DNA of 55,742 nt from Sulfuricellaceae bacterium (GTDB lineage: Bacteria > Pseudomonadota > Gammaproteobacteria > Burkholderiales > Sulfuricellaceae), in assembly GCA_030690895.1 (NCBI GenBank), contig JAUYFQ010000045.1, positions 1-55,742 of the forward strand. Reading direction: 5' to 3'. The notes under the pieces are model-generated. The model had not been told where the DNA came from. It saw only the letters and a program-made list of their open reading frames with translations, and made no database searches. A program made the translations under genes and the position numbers. Positions 1 to 8,202 of this stretch are shown here, piece after piece. Position 1 is the stretch's first letter. The number at the start of each line of letters is the position of its first letter.

Positions 1-110
1 TGGCCACGCGGTATCTGGACAGCTACCTCGGCTGGCATCGCGCCATCGACCGGATGACCGGCGGATCGCTTAATCCCGCGTCCTTGCTGGCGATGGCGGT
101 TAGGGTATGA
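1..110 (+). CDS. C-terminal fragment, possibly a transposase
   Basis: An open frame enters from the left edge and stops with TGA at 108-110, giving 35 codons. The tail includes YLDSYLGWHRAIDRMTGG and ends in MAVRV. A Tyr/Trp/Arg-rich tail of this kind is seen at the end of some insertion-sequence transposases, but I cannot name the family from so little sequence. The neighbouring restriction enzyme and the TTGTCCATTA repeats at 4457-4484 fit an accessory, mobile context. Confidence 0.3.
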   Translation, partial: ATRYLDSYLGWHRAIDRMTGGSLNPASLLAMAVRV

Positions 111-194
111 GAGGGACATTACTTACCGATACTAGAGCCAAGAAGAAATAGCGGAGCCATGGTGCGCGACTCCGATTTTCGTAGTAATTTGACG

Positions 195-3100
195 TCAGCC
201 CACATCCAGATTTCGGTGGGAAAGCACACCGTTTTCGATGCGTTGCCTGTACGCCAGAATCAGATCTCGGGTACGGAAGCAGCCAAATGCCGCTAGGTCT
301 TTTTCGCGCACGATGGGGAAGGTCGAGAGGATGTAATCCGCATCGTCGGCGGACAAGCCGTACAGGTGCATGAACAGCGCATCCAGCCGCGCCATGCGGT
401 GCGCGCGCTCGTCGGCATCCCACACCAACGGTGGCTTCACCGCGCCGCTCGCGTCCACATAGCCCATATCGCGCGCAAAGCCCGCCATGTCGTGCGCGGT
501 GTAGGTCAGCGCCAGCACCTCGGCGCGGATGAAGTCGGCGACATTCACGCCGCCAATGGACTGCTCGAAGTCGGCGGGGGCGATGACGGGGAGTTGTTCG
601 ACGATGAACCAGTTGAGGTGTTGCCCCTGCACTTTTTGCCGAGCCAAAAAATCCAGAGCGAACGATGACAGGTTTGCCAGAAGCAAAGGCGCAAACCGCA
701 CATACGCTTCATTGCTGGGGCACTCGTCATCGGGCCATAGCACGGGCAATGTGTTGCCATACGCGGCGGAAGGAACCAGAGCTGCAATCATCGTTCGTGC
801 GTTGGTTGGCGCGGTCACATCCTTGAAAGCCATCACGGCATTCAGCCCGACAATTTCATCCACCAGTTGGCGGTTCACCCAATACTGCGGCACAGGAAAC
901 CGATCCGGCTGTGCTTTCACCGAATCCTGAATCGCCTCCTGCTGCGCAGGCCGATGCAGGTTCGCCGCGTTCACCACCACGTCAGCCGCGCGGTGGTCGT
1001 ACATCTGCACCATCTTGCCTTCATATAACGGCACGGACTCCGCCTCATCTTTTGTCCAACGATTCAGTGGCGCGGGTTTCCAGCCAAGGCTCTCTAACTT
1101 AGCTCGTGAATCAAAGTTTCCCGAGTCGCTCGTCATGTTGAAGGTGCCTTGAGCAAATCGAATCGGCCAGACCTTTTTTTCTGAGCCTGAAGAGCGGTTG
1201 ACCAGTACCGGATGGCGGGCATAAATTTGCGTGGTTAATTCAGCATCGCGACGGGTGCGGAAAATAGGCGCTGCGCCGGTGTTGGGGTTGACGCGCAGGA
1301 AATCAGCGCCGGTTAGCGTCAACACACGTTCGGGGTCGGCGAGTTCCTTCACGCTGTGCAGGAAAAACGCGCACTGAGCCGAGGCAAAGCGTTGCGCCGC
1401 ACCGCCAAACACAAGGGCGCAGAATTTGAAACGTGAATCAATGTCGGGGAAGAATACTTTCTTGTTCTCGAAATCGAGCAGCGCGGCGAGGCGTGCGCCA
1501 GCACCTGCTTCGGGTTCAGCTACCAGCGTGCGGAAAAACTCCGATGCGCCTTTGTCGGCAGCAATGCCAGACGGTGTGATCAGACCGACGATGCCGCGCG
1601 GCTGTACCAGCGCTGTGGCGCGTTCAACAAAAAGTTTGTATAAATTTGAGCGCCCTTCAGACAGCATCGGGTAGTCGCCGCTGTCGCGCACAACACGCTG
1701 CTCGGCATCGCGGCGTTTGCTGGCTTCAAGGAACTCATACCAGACCGGATGCTTCTTTTTTTCAAGCTCAACAATTTTTTGCTTACGGTCTGCGGCTCTG
1801 GATTGCATGGCAACTTCTGGGACGCGCTCAGAAAACCATTCGACTTCCTGCATCTGAAGCATATCCCACGGCGGGTTGCCGATCACCGCGTCGAACCCGC
1901 CGCTGCTGCCGCGCCACACGGTGGGGAAGGCGGTGTGCCAGTGGAAGAAGCATTCTTCGCGCGCGAGTTGCATGGCTTGCTTGAGCAGCGCGTTGAGCGC
2001 AATCACGTCGGGCGTGTCGCCTATCACTTGCCCGGCGTGGATCACGCCCGCCAGGTTGTGCCGGCCGGAAAGCAGCTCGGCCAGAGCAAGCCGCGCGGCT
2101 TCGTCCTTGAGTTTGCCGAGTTTGGCGGTCGGCCAACCCGAAATCAGCCAGCGCAGCGCGCGCCAGAAACTCAGCAGCTTGTGAATCGGCGCAATCTCGT
2201 TTTTTGCGCTGTCGGCCAAGCGCTTGGATTCGTGTGCTTCGGCGATGCTGGTGTCGGTGAGGTCGGCCACGGCTTCAAGGCTTTGGGCGGCGATTTCGAG
2301 GCGGGCGAGTTCATTTTCCTGAAACAGCACACCGAATTCGGATAGCCCATGACGCACAGTGTCGAGCTGTTCGCCGTGCAGCGAGTCGCCGCATTGCAGA
2401 TGATGATCGAGAAACGACAGCGGCGCGCCAGCGGTGAAGGTGTGCAGCCACAGGGCGACTTTGGCGAGTTCGACCGCCATCGGGTTTTTGTCCACGCCGA
2501 AGATGACGCGCTTGAGAATCATGCGGCGCACGATGTGGCGGTCGTCGAGCTGGCGTTCGTCGAGCGCCCAGCCATGATCCTCGCCTGTTTTCAGGATGCG
2601 GCAGCGGATGTCGGCGATGCGCGCCACCACCGGCGAGGCGTAGGGACGTTTCTGATCGACCAGATGCGCCGCCCACGGCATGGCGTTAACGCGGTCATCC
2701 ACTTCTTGCGTCGCCAACAGCACTCTGTCCGCCAGCCAGTCCACCAGCGCGACCAGAAAATGCCCGCTGCCCATGGCGGGGTCGCAGATTTTGAGTTCGA
2801 GCAGTTGGGCTGCGGGGTCGATGGCTTCGAGCGTATCCCATTCATAGGGCTTGAGCGATTTGCGCTTGGAGTGGGTATCGAGCCATTGTTCAAACGTCGA
2901 GAGACGTTCATCGACCAGCCGTCCAACCGATTGATTGAGGATGAGCTGCACCAGATCGTCATGGGTGTAATAGCTGCCGCTAAGCTTGCGTGCGAAGCTG
3001 GCGGGTCGTGCGAGCAGCACGCCGCCCTCGTCGGCCAAGCTGAATTCGAGCAAACGTTCGTAAATGCTGCCGAGGTGCGAGACGGACAAGTCGCGGTAGT

Positions 3101-4397
3101 TGATCGGTGGGCGCAACAGATCTTCGGTGCGGCGCGCCAGTGCATCGATGATGGGCACGAGTTTTGCGTCGGCCACATATACTCGCGCCAGCAGCGGTGA
3201 GCGCGCCCGCTCGAACAGGCCGCCGTTGTAAGCGGGCATACCCACGCCATCGTCGCCATCGCTGATCATGATGAACAGCCCTGATAGCCGGTTCCAGTAA
3301 TTGCCTACGGTGCTGGAAAAGATGCCGCCACGGTCACGCTTGGCGGCGATGTCGTCGCGGATCACGCGCAGGCTGTAGTCGCGGTAGCGTGGGTCGTGGA
3401 TGGGCAGCAGCGCGCGGTCTTCGGCATACAGCACGAACAGCATGCGGTAGAGTAGTACCAGCGTGGCTTCGCGCACTTCGTCGAGATAGGCGCGGGTGTG
3501 GTAATCCCCACCCAAATATTTGCTGCGCTGGACCTTTTGCGCTTCTAAATCGCAGGCGGCGAGCGCGGTGGCGAGTGAAGGAAAAACTTCATCGAACACC
3601 CGCTGGCCGAGACTTTGCGAAACGGATTCTTCGTAACGCCGCGCTTCGGATAAGGCAATTGCGTGATAAGTGCGGAATTCGGCATCCCAATTTTGTGGCA
3701 GGAATGCGGCGCGGCCAAATAGCAGGTAAAAAAGCTTGAGGCCATGATCGGGTGCGTAGCCATCGAGATTGGGTTGTACGCCGGGGATGTTTAGCAGGGC
3801 AGCCAGATCAATCTCGAAAAAGTCTTCTGCCCGTGAGTGCGCATCCTGCCAGTACAAGCGCCATACCGCGCCGTTGGTGAGTATGCCCCATTTGATGGCG
3901 CGGTCACTCATTACGTCGGCGCGGGATAAATAGCGCAGCATTTGCGAGGATGGCGCGCCGAAGTCGCGCGGTTTGCGCGTGACACCAGGTTGGGTTTCAT
4001 TGCGGTCGAGCACTCGCAGCCAGCGTTTGGCTTCGACTAGCGCAATGCCGTGGCGTGCACGGCGGTCGTCTGCTGATTCGGCCAGAGCGCGGGTTTTGGC
4101 AGCAGAGTCGGCAAACAGCAGAAAATCCGGCACATCTTCGCGCCCGGATTGGGACAGATTAATCTGTGGCAGGTGTTCCCAGCCCAGCAATGCCAATAAT
4201 GGCTCAATCAATTCACTTTCGGTTTGCGCTTCGTTGAGCGCGGAGTTTGCTGATAGCGCGCTGTGGATACGATGCAATTCGGCGCTAAAAGTGTCGAGCT
4301 GGGTTTGATCGAATGCCTGCCATGGCGAGGTGTCGATAACTCCTCGTGTCAGGAAGTCGTGACTAAAAAGTTGACCTTGCATGAAGTGATGCGCCAT
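195..4397 (-). CDS. Type IIG-like restriction-modification enzyme (Eco57I/N6-adenine methylase class)
   Basis: A single polypeptide of about 1400 residues that probably both methylates adenine and cuts DNA. Counting from the ATG at 4397, the N-terminus has a PD-(D/E)xK nuclease signature (P90-D91, then E122-x-K124). The SAM-binding motif DPAMGSGHF is at about 539-547 and the catalytic NPPW tetrapeptide of N6-adenine methylases at 841-844. The remaining 550 or so residues should hold the target-recognition domain. A TTG at 4436 would add 13 residues, but the ATG is preferred. No separate specificity subunit, helicase or BREX genes (pglZ, brxC) are nearby, so a stand-alone enzyme is inferred. 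The frame appears intact. It faces the lexA-like gene head to head across about 240 bases and lies beside a possible transposase fragment, which suggests acquisition by transfer. Confidence 0.85.
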   Translation of the reverse strand: MAHHFMQGQLFSHDFLTRGVIDTSPWQAFDQTQLDTFSAELHRIHSALSANSALNEAQTESELIEPLLALLGWEHLPQINLSQSGREDVPDFLLFADSAAKTRALAESADDRRARHGIALVEAKRWLRVLDRNETQPGVTRKPRDFGAPSSQMLRYLSRADVMSDRAIKWGILTNGAVWRLYWQDAHSRAEDFFEIDLAALLNIPGVQPNLDGYAPDHGLKLFYLLFGRAAFLPQNWDAEFRTYHAIALSEARRYEESVSQSLGQRVFDEVFPSLATALAACDLEAQKVQRSKYLGGDYHTRAYLDEVREATLVLLYRMLFVLYAEDRALLPIHDPRYRDYSLRVIRDDIAAKRDRGGIFSSTVGNYWNRLSGLFIMISDGDDGVGMPAYNGGLFERARSPLLARVYVADAKLVPIIDALARRTEDLLRPPINYRDLSVSHLGSIYERLLEFSLADEGGVLLARPASFARKLSGSYYTHDDLVQLILNQSVGRLVDERLSTFEQWLDTHSKRKSLKPYEWDTLEAIDPAAQLLELKICDPAMGSGHFLVALVDWLADRVLLATQEVDDRVNAMPWAAHLVDQKRPYASPVVARIADIRCRILKTGEDHGWALDERQLDDRHIVRRMILKRVIFGVDKNPMAVELAKVALWLHTFTAGAPLSFLDHHLQCGDSLHGEQLDTVRHGLSEFGVLFQENELARLEIAAQSLEAVADLTDTSIAEAHESKRLADSAKNEIAPIHKLLSFWRALRWLISGWPTAKLGKLKDEAARLALAELLSGRHNLAGVIHAGQVIGDTPDVIALNALLKQAMQLAREECFFHWHTAFPTVWRGSSGGFDAVIGNPPWDMLQMQEVEWFSERVPEVAMQSRAADRKQKIVELEKKKHPVWYEFLEASKRRDAEQRVVRDSGDYPMLSEGRSNLYKLFVERATALVQPRGIVGLITPSGIAADKGASEFFRTLVAEPEAGAGARLAALLDFENKKVFFPDIDSRFKFCALVFGGAAQRFASAQCAFFLHSVKELADPERVLTLTGADFLRVNPNTGAAPIFRTRRDAELTTQIYARHPVLVNRSSGSEKKVWPIRFAQGTFNMTSDSGNFDSRAKLESLGWKPAPLNRWTKDEAESVPLYEGKMVQMYDHRAADVVVNAANLHRPAQQEAIQDSVKAQPDRFPVPQYWVNRQLVDEIVGLNAVMAFKDVTAPTNARTMIAALVPSAAYGNTLPVLWPDDECPSNEAYVRFAPLLLANLSSFALDFLARQKVQGQHLNWFIVEQLPVIAPADFEQSIGGVNVADFIRAEVLALTYTAHDMAGFARDMGYVDASGAVKPPLVWDADERAHRMARLDALFMHLYGLSADDADYILSTFPIVREKDLAAFGCFRTRDLILAYRQRIENGVLSHRNLDVG

Positions 4398-4456
4398 AGT
4401 TAACGTAAAACTCGCGAAACGCGGCTCCGTGCGCAATGTATCGGCTTCACCACGAT

Positions 4457-4484
4457 TTGTCCATTAAACCGAAATTGTCCATTA
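4457..4484. repeat. Two direct copies of TTGTCCATTA
   Basis: TTGTCCATTA occurs at 4457-4466 and 4475-4484, exactly 18 bases apart. Short spaced repeats beginning TGT/TGTCC are found in the multi-repeat ends of IS21-type elements, so this may be an insertion-sequence end remnant. No transposase gene adjoins it. The alternative is a pair of protein-binding sites between two divergent genes. Confidence 0.35.
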
Positions 4485-4597
4485 GCACTACAGAATCAGT
4501 CGTCGGGGCACTTGCATCAGTCTTTGGACTCAAGCATTGGAGGCGTGGATGACGGCTAATATTTTAGCTGCCCCTTGACTTGAGGCCACAGCGGCCC

Positions 4598-4626
4598 TTG
4601 ACAATAGAACGATCGTTCCATATTGT
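4598..4626 (+). promoter_or_regulatory. Promoter with embedded palindromic operator, lexA-like/umuC
   Basis: A -35 box TTGACA (4598-4603, perfect) is followed 17 bases later by TATTGT (4621-4626, 4 of 6). The spacer contains the perfect 12-base palindrome GAACGATCGTTC (4607-4618). A repressor bound there would block RNA polymerase. Its placement directly before a gene encoding a LexA-type repressor suggests autoregulation. The sequence differs from the usual proteobacterial CTGT-N8-ACAG SOS box. Transcription would start around 4633, almost at the ATG at 4635, implying a leaderless or near-leaderless mRNA. Confidence 0.6.
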
Positions 4627-4634
4627 GTCGTCTT

Positions 4635-5216
4635 ATGGGAAACGATCAAGACTACCTCGCCAAACTTCAGGACTATTACGCCGATCATGGCGTCCTGCCT
4701 TCTTACGCCACGATCATGACTTTGCTGGGCTTGCGTTCAAAAAGCCCGGTCGCTGCGCTGGTGGCGCGTTTCCGTCTGCAAGGGCTGCTGGAATTTACGC
4801 CGGATAAACGTCTGAGGCCGGGCGCCCGGTTTTTTGAGCGTACGGTGTATGACAGCGTGCGCGCCGGTTTTCCCAGCCCGGCTTCGGACGATCAGCGCGA
4901 TGCGCTGACAATAGACGCTTATCTGGTCGAGCGCCCTTCGCAGACCGTGCTGGTCAGGGTGAAGGGTGATTCCATGATCGATGCCGGGATTCATTCCGGC
5001 GATACCGTGATCGTCGAGAAAAATGCTGCCGCCAATGTGGGCGATCTGGTGATTGCCATCGTGGACAATGAGTTCACCCTGAAAACCCTGGATAGGGAAG
5101 AGGGGAAGTTCATCCTGCGCCCAGCCAATCCCGCTTATCCCATCATCCGTCCCAAGGGCGAGATGGAAATTTTTGGCGTGGTCGTCGGGCAGTACCGCAA
5201 GTACAAGCGCCGTTAA
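4635..5216 (+). CDS. LexA/UmuD-like self-cleaving SOS repressor
   Basis: The product has 193 residues. The N-terminal 60 or so resemble the winged-helix DNA-binding domain of LexA (DYLAKLQDYYADHGVLPSY, then LLGLRSKSP). The rest is an S24 peptidase fold like UmuD. The self-cleavage site reads A77-G78 within RAGFPSPASD, which is UmuD-like except for Ala instead of Cys. The catalytic dyad is S113 (in KGDSMIDAG) and K150 (in EFTLK). It therefore probably acts both as a DNA-damage-responsive repressor and as the accessory protein for the downstream polymerase. I chose ATG 4635; a TTG at 4623 in frame would add four residues. There is no clear Shine-Dalgarno, in line with the predicted start of transcription close to the ATG. 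The umuC gene follows after a 107-base structured gap. Confidence 0.85.
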   Translation: MGNDQDYLAKLQDYYADHGVLPSYATIMTLLGLRSKSPVAALVARFRLQGLLEFTPDKRLRPGARFFERTVYDSVRAGFPSPASDDQRDALTIDAYLVERPSQTVLVRVKGDSMIDAGIHSGDTVIVEKNAAANVGDLVIAIVDNEFTLKTLDREEGKFILRPANPAYPIIRPKGEMEIFGVVVGQYRKYKRR

Positions 5217-5290
5217 TATGAGACTCGCGAAGCGAGCCTGCGTCCCTCTCTCCCTTTGGGAGAGAGTTAGGAGAGAGGGAAGCTCTCATA
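5217..5290. repeat. Structured inverted repeat between lexA-like and umuC
   Basis: The ends TATGAGA (5217-5223) and TCTCATA (5284-5290) pair. Inside are a small hairpin CTCGC/GCGAG (5224-5236) and purine/pyrimidine-mirrored arms (TCCCTCTCTCCC against GGGAGAGAG and GGAGAGAGGGA). It lies within the presumed lexA-umuC transcript and may be a mobile miniature repeat or may tune umuC expression. There is no T-tract, so it is not a typical terminator. Confidence 0.6.
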
Positions 5291-5323
5291 TCCAACAGGG
5301 TACAAGTAGCAAAGTGCGGCTTC

Positions 5324-6568
5324 ATGAGCCCTTCGATGTTGGTCAATAACTGGCCCAATGCCGTCGCGCATGTTGACGCCGACTGCTTTTATGCCTCCTG
5401 CGAGCGCTTGCGTCATCCGGAACTCCGGGCGATACCAGTTTGCGTGTTGTCCAGTCAGGATGCCTGTGTGGTCGCCAAGACCTATGACGCCAAGGCCGCA
5501 GGCATCACCACCGGAATGCCGGTGTGGGAAGCAAAAAGGAAGCTGCCTGAAGCGATCTACATCCCCGCCGATTTTGCCTACTACGGTCAGATTTCAGATC
5601 AACTCTTCGCTGTGCTCGGGCGTTTCAGCCCGGAGTTGGAAACTTATTCCATTGATGAAGGTTTTCTCGGCCTGAATGGCCTGCGCGCTCTGTGGCGCAA
5701 AAGCTGGTCGGAGATTGCCGACACCATTCGTGCAGAGATCAGAAACGAGGTGGGAATCACCGTTTCAGTCGGGGTGTCGGTAACCAAGACCCTGGCCAAG
5801 ATCGCCTCCGAATATAACAAACCAGATGGCACGACCGTGGTGGCCGGGCGCAAAATTGGCGACTTTCTCGAATGGGTAAAAGTCCGGGATATCCCCGGTA
5901 TCGGCGCCAACCGCCAGGCGCTGTTGCATAAATTCGGGATGACAACTGCTGCCCAATTCGTCGACGCGCCGGAACCCTTCATCCACCGCCTGTTGGGGAA
6001 GTTGGGAACGGACTTGCGGCATGAGCTGCGTGGCGTGCCGGTTTACCCGCTGGACTTGCTGCCCGCTTTGCCCAAGAGCATTGCCCGCACTGCTTCCATG
6101 GGCGAAATCAGCGGCGACAAATCGATGCTGGCCGCGCATCTGACCCACCACACAACCCGCCTGGCCACCGAACTGATAACCCGGCGCTATGTGGCTGCGC
6201 GGATCAGCCTGTTCCTGACGCTTCAATCCTTCGATAAAGTCGATGCGGAAATCCGCTTTGATCAAGCTACTGCAAACTATTTTGCTATCTCTCCCATGGT
6301 TCAAGCCATGCTGAATCGCCTGTTCCAGCCGGGGCAGCGCTACCGCGCCTGCGGGGTGATTGCGACGGAAATAGCCCCGGCAGCCAGCGTCATGCCTGAC
6401 CTGTTTGGCCGGGTTGAGCAGGATGAACGGCAAGGCAGGCTGCTTGAAACCATGGATCGGATCAACCGTAAATACGGCAAGGGAACCCTTCGGATGTGCG
6501 CAGCCTCAGGCCTGCGTGCATCCAGTCGGAGCGAGCGTTTTCAATTGCCTTTGTTCGATCTGGAGTGA
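5324..6568 (+). CDS. umuC: Y-family translesion DNA polymerase UmuC (Pol V catalytic subunit)
   Basis: A 414-residue error-prone polymerase close in length to E. coli UmuC (422). Palm-domain metal ligands are D18 (in HVDADCFYASCE) and D111-E112 (in YSIDEGF). Helix-hairpin-helix and little-finger regions follow (VRDIPGIGANRQ near 190). The protein ends in QLPLFDLE, an excellent beta-sliding-clamp binding peptide placed at the extreme C-terminus. It should be co-regulated with the LexA/UmuD-like gene upstream. An internal ATG at 5336 would remove four residues; the choice does not affect the domain. Confidence 0.92.
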   Translation: MSPSMLVNNWPNAVAHVDADCFYASCERLRHPELRAIPVCVLSSQDACVVAKTYDAKAAGITTGMPVWEAKRKLPEAIYIPADFAYYGQISDQLFAVLGRFSPELETYSIDEGFLGLNGLRALWRKSWSEIADTIRAEIRNEVGITVSVGVSVTKTLAKIASEYNKPDGTTVVAGRKIGDFLEWVKVRDIPGIGANRQALLHKFGMTTAAQFVDAPEPFIHRLLGKLGTDLRHELRGVPVYPLDLLPALPKSIARTASMGEISGDKSMLAAHLTHHTTRLATELITRRYVAARISLFLTLQSFDKVDAEIRFDQATANYFAISPMVQAMLNRLFQPGQRYRACGVIATEIAPAASVMPDLFGRVEQDERQGRLLETMDRINRKYGKGTLRMCAASGLRASSRSERFQLPLFDLE

Positions 6569-6604
6569 GTATACTGTTCGGCCCAATGTGGAATAAATCA
6601 GATA

Positions 6605-6826
6605 ATGCAAACCATCGAATTTGTACTTGAACGTGAATTTGTCGAACTCAATAACCTGCTCAAGCTGGCTGGCGTATGCGATAGCGGCGGGATGGGAAAG
6701 CAGATTGTCGCTGCGGGCGAGGTCAAAGTGGATGGGCAGCTGGAACTGCGCAAGACCTGCAAGATCAGGGCTGGGCAGACGGTGATGTTAGGCGATGTCA
6801 CGATCTGTGTGGTTAAACCGGTGTAA
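6605..6826 (+). CDS. Small S4-domain RNA-binding protein (YbcJ family)
   Basis: A 73-residue protein consisting of one S4 RNA-binding fold: VELNNLLKLAGVCDSGGMGK, then IVAAGEVKVDGQ, which is the typical helix-turn-strand signature. The family (E. coli YbcJ) binds RNA, but its cellular target is not well established. The gene follows umuC by 36 bases and could be cotranscribed, though nothing links it to SOS mutagenesis. It ends shortly before a long hairpin shared with the converging dctP gene. Confidence 0.82.
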   Translation: MQTIEFVLEREFVELNNLLKLAGVCDSGGMGKQIVAAGEVKVDGQLELRKTCKIRAGQTVMLGDVTICVVKPV

Positions 6827-6882
6827 GCAATGCTTAAGTTTGGAAACTGTCAAAAATTTGGATCGAACTGGATTTGGGGTTT

Positions 6883-6956
6883 GGGTAATGAGTAAGCGGT
6901 AATGAGCAATGGGTAAAACCACCATCCCATTACTCATTACCGCTTACTCATCACCC
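6883..6956. terminator. 31-bp inverted repeat between convergent genes
   Basis: Arms 6883-6913 and 6926-6956 match over 31 bases with two mismatches, around a 12-base loop. Each arm carries ATGAGTAAGCGGTAATGAG. The hairpin lies between the stops of the S4 gene (+) and dctP (-), so it may end transcription from both sides despite lacking a long T-run. Three tandem heptamers (CCCATCA, CCCATCA, CCCATGA) overlap its right edge at 6954-6974. It could equally be a dispersed repeat. Confidence 0.6.
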
Positions 6957-7009
6957 ATCACCCATCACCCATGACACTTCAGGTTCCGGCTTGTTCGGCT
7001 TAAGCTGAT

Positions 7010-8083
7010 TTACCCCAATCCAGCCAATCCAGAAAACCCGGCCTCGGCGATGCCGAACCAGCGGTACTGCTGTTCGCGGTAAGGTTTCCAGCTCTCATAA
7101 ATCTTCTTGAAGTCGGCGTTTTTGGCGCTTTCTTCTTCAAGAATTTCCATCGCAGCTTTGTGGGCGGCTTTCAGGATGTCTGGCGGGTAGGCGTGCAGTT
7201 TGACACCGCTCTTGAGCAAGCGGTCGAGGGCGGGTGGATTCTTGTGGTCGTACTCGGCCATCACGTTGATGTTGACTTCGGCGGCGGCGACTTCAAATGC
7301 CTGCTGGTAGGATTTGGGCAGTTTGTTCCAGGCGGCCAGGTTGATGTAGAAGCTGAACTGGGCGCTGCCTTCCCAGAAGCCGGGATAGTAGTAATGTTTG
7401 GCAATCTTCTGGAAGCCAAGCTTTTCGTCGTCATAGGGGCCGACCCATTCAGTGGCGTCAATGGTGCCGCGTTCCAGCGAGGGATAGACGTCGACGCCCG
7501 CCAGGGTTTGCGGGACGACGCCAAGACGTGACATGACTTCACCGCCGAAGCCCGGGATGCGCATCTTGAGCCCTTTGAGATCGGCCAGTGTCTTGACTTC
7601 CTTGCGAAACCAGCCACCCATCTGGGTGCCGGTGTTGCCGCCAGGGATGTTGTAGACGTTGTATTTGGCGAAGAATTCGCGCATCAATTGCAGTCCGCCA
7701 CCGTGGTACATCCAGGCGTTTTGCTGGCGGGCGTTGAGGCCAAATGGAATGGCGGTGTCGAAGGCGAAGGCCTTGTTCTTGCCAACGTAGTAATAGGAGG
7801 CGGAATGGCCGCATTCCACGGTGCCTTGCTGGATGGCATCGAGCACTTGCAGGCCGGGGACGATCTCGCCACCCGCAAAGACGCGAATGTTGAATTTGCC
7901 ATCGGTCAGTTGCTTGACGCGTTCGGCCAACACTTCAGCGCCGCCGTAGACGGTATCCAGGCTTTTGGGAAAACTGGAAGCCATGCGCCAGCGGATGCTG
8001 GGTTGGCTGTCGGCCATGGCCGGAGCGGCCAGCGTGGCGGCTCCAGTCGCGGCGATGGCGGTGAGAAATTTTCTTCTTTCCAT
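7010..8083 (-). CDS. TRAP transporter solute-binding protein (DctP family), Tat-exported
   Basis: A 357-residue periplasmic binding protein. The N-terminus MERRKFLTAIAATGAATLAA has twin arginines followed by a hydrophobic stretch and an AMA-like cleavage site, so export through Tat is likely. The mature part has the DctP/TakP-type pattern (MASSFPKSLDTVYGGAEVLAE, GLKMRIPGFGGEV, ATEWVGPYDD), which in known members binds organic or keto acids. A CAGGAG Shine-Dalgarno precedes the ATG. The membrane subunits DctQ and DctM are absent from the window, so this is an orphan here: it must pair with a transporter elsewhere or act as a sensor. Thioredoxin lies upstream on the same strand, separated by an inverted repeat. 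Confidence 0.88.
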   Translation of the reverse strand: MERRKFLTAIAATGAATLAAPAMADSQPSIRWRMASSFPKSLDTVYGGAEVLAERVKQLTDGKFNIRVFAGGEIVPGLQVLDAIQQGTVECGHSASYYYVGKNKAFAFDTAIPFGLNARQQNAWMYHGGGLQLMREFFAKYNVYNIPGGNTGTQMGGWFRKEVKTLADLKGLKMRIPGFGGEVMSRLGVVPQTLAGVDVYPSLERGTIDATEWVGPYDDEKLGFQKIAKHYYYPGFWEGSAQFSFYINLAAWNKLPKSYQQAFEVAAAEVNINVMAEYDHKNPPALDRLLKSGVKLHAYPPDILKAAHKAAMEILEEESAKNADFKKIYESWKPYREQQYRWFGIAEAGFSGLAGLG

Positions 8084-8107
8084 TTGGCGGCTCCTGTAAG
8101 GGTGGGC

Positions 8108-8191
8108 AGCTTTCAGGTGTCAGCTGTCAGCCGTCAGTGCTTTGGTTGGTGATTGCACCAGGTTTTGCTGAAAGCTGACACCTGATAGCTG
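8108..8191. repeat. 25-bp inverted repeat between trx and dctP
   Basis: Arms 8108-8132 and 8167-8191 are reverse complements over 25 bases with two mismatches; the shared core is TCAGGTGTCAGCT. Within each arm the motif AGCT-N-TCAG also recurs as a direct repeat. No T-tract follows. It looks like a dispersed genomic repeat rather than a dedicated terminator. Confidence 0.6.
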
Positions 8192-8202
8192 ACCGCTGAT
8201 AA

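Noticed and set aside
195..4397. BREX or DISARM defence system
   Set aside because: No pglZ, brxC, brxL, drmA or drmB genes nearby, and the protein has a nuclease motif that PglX lacks.
6954..6974. CRISPR-like short tandem repeats
   Set aside because: Three heptamers without spacers of regular size and no cas genes.
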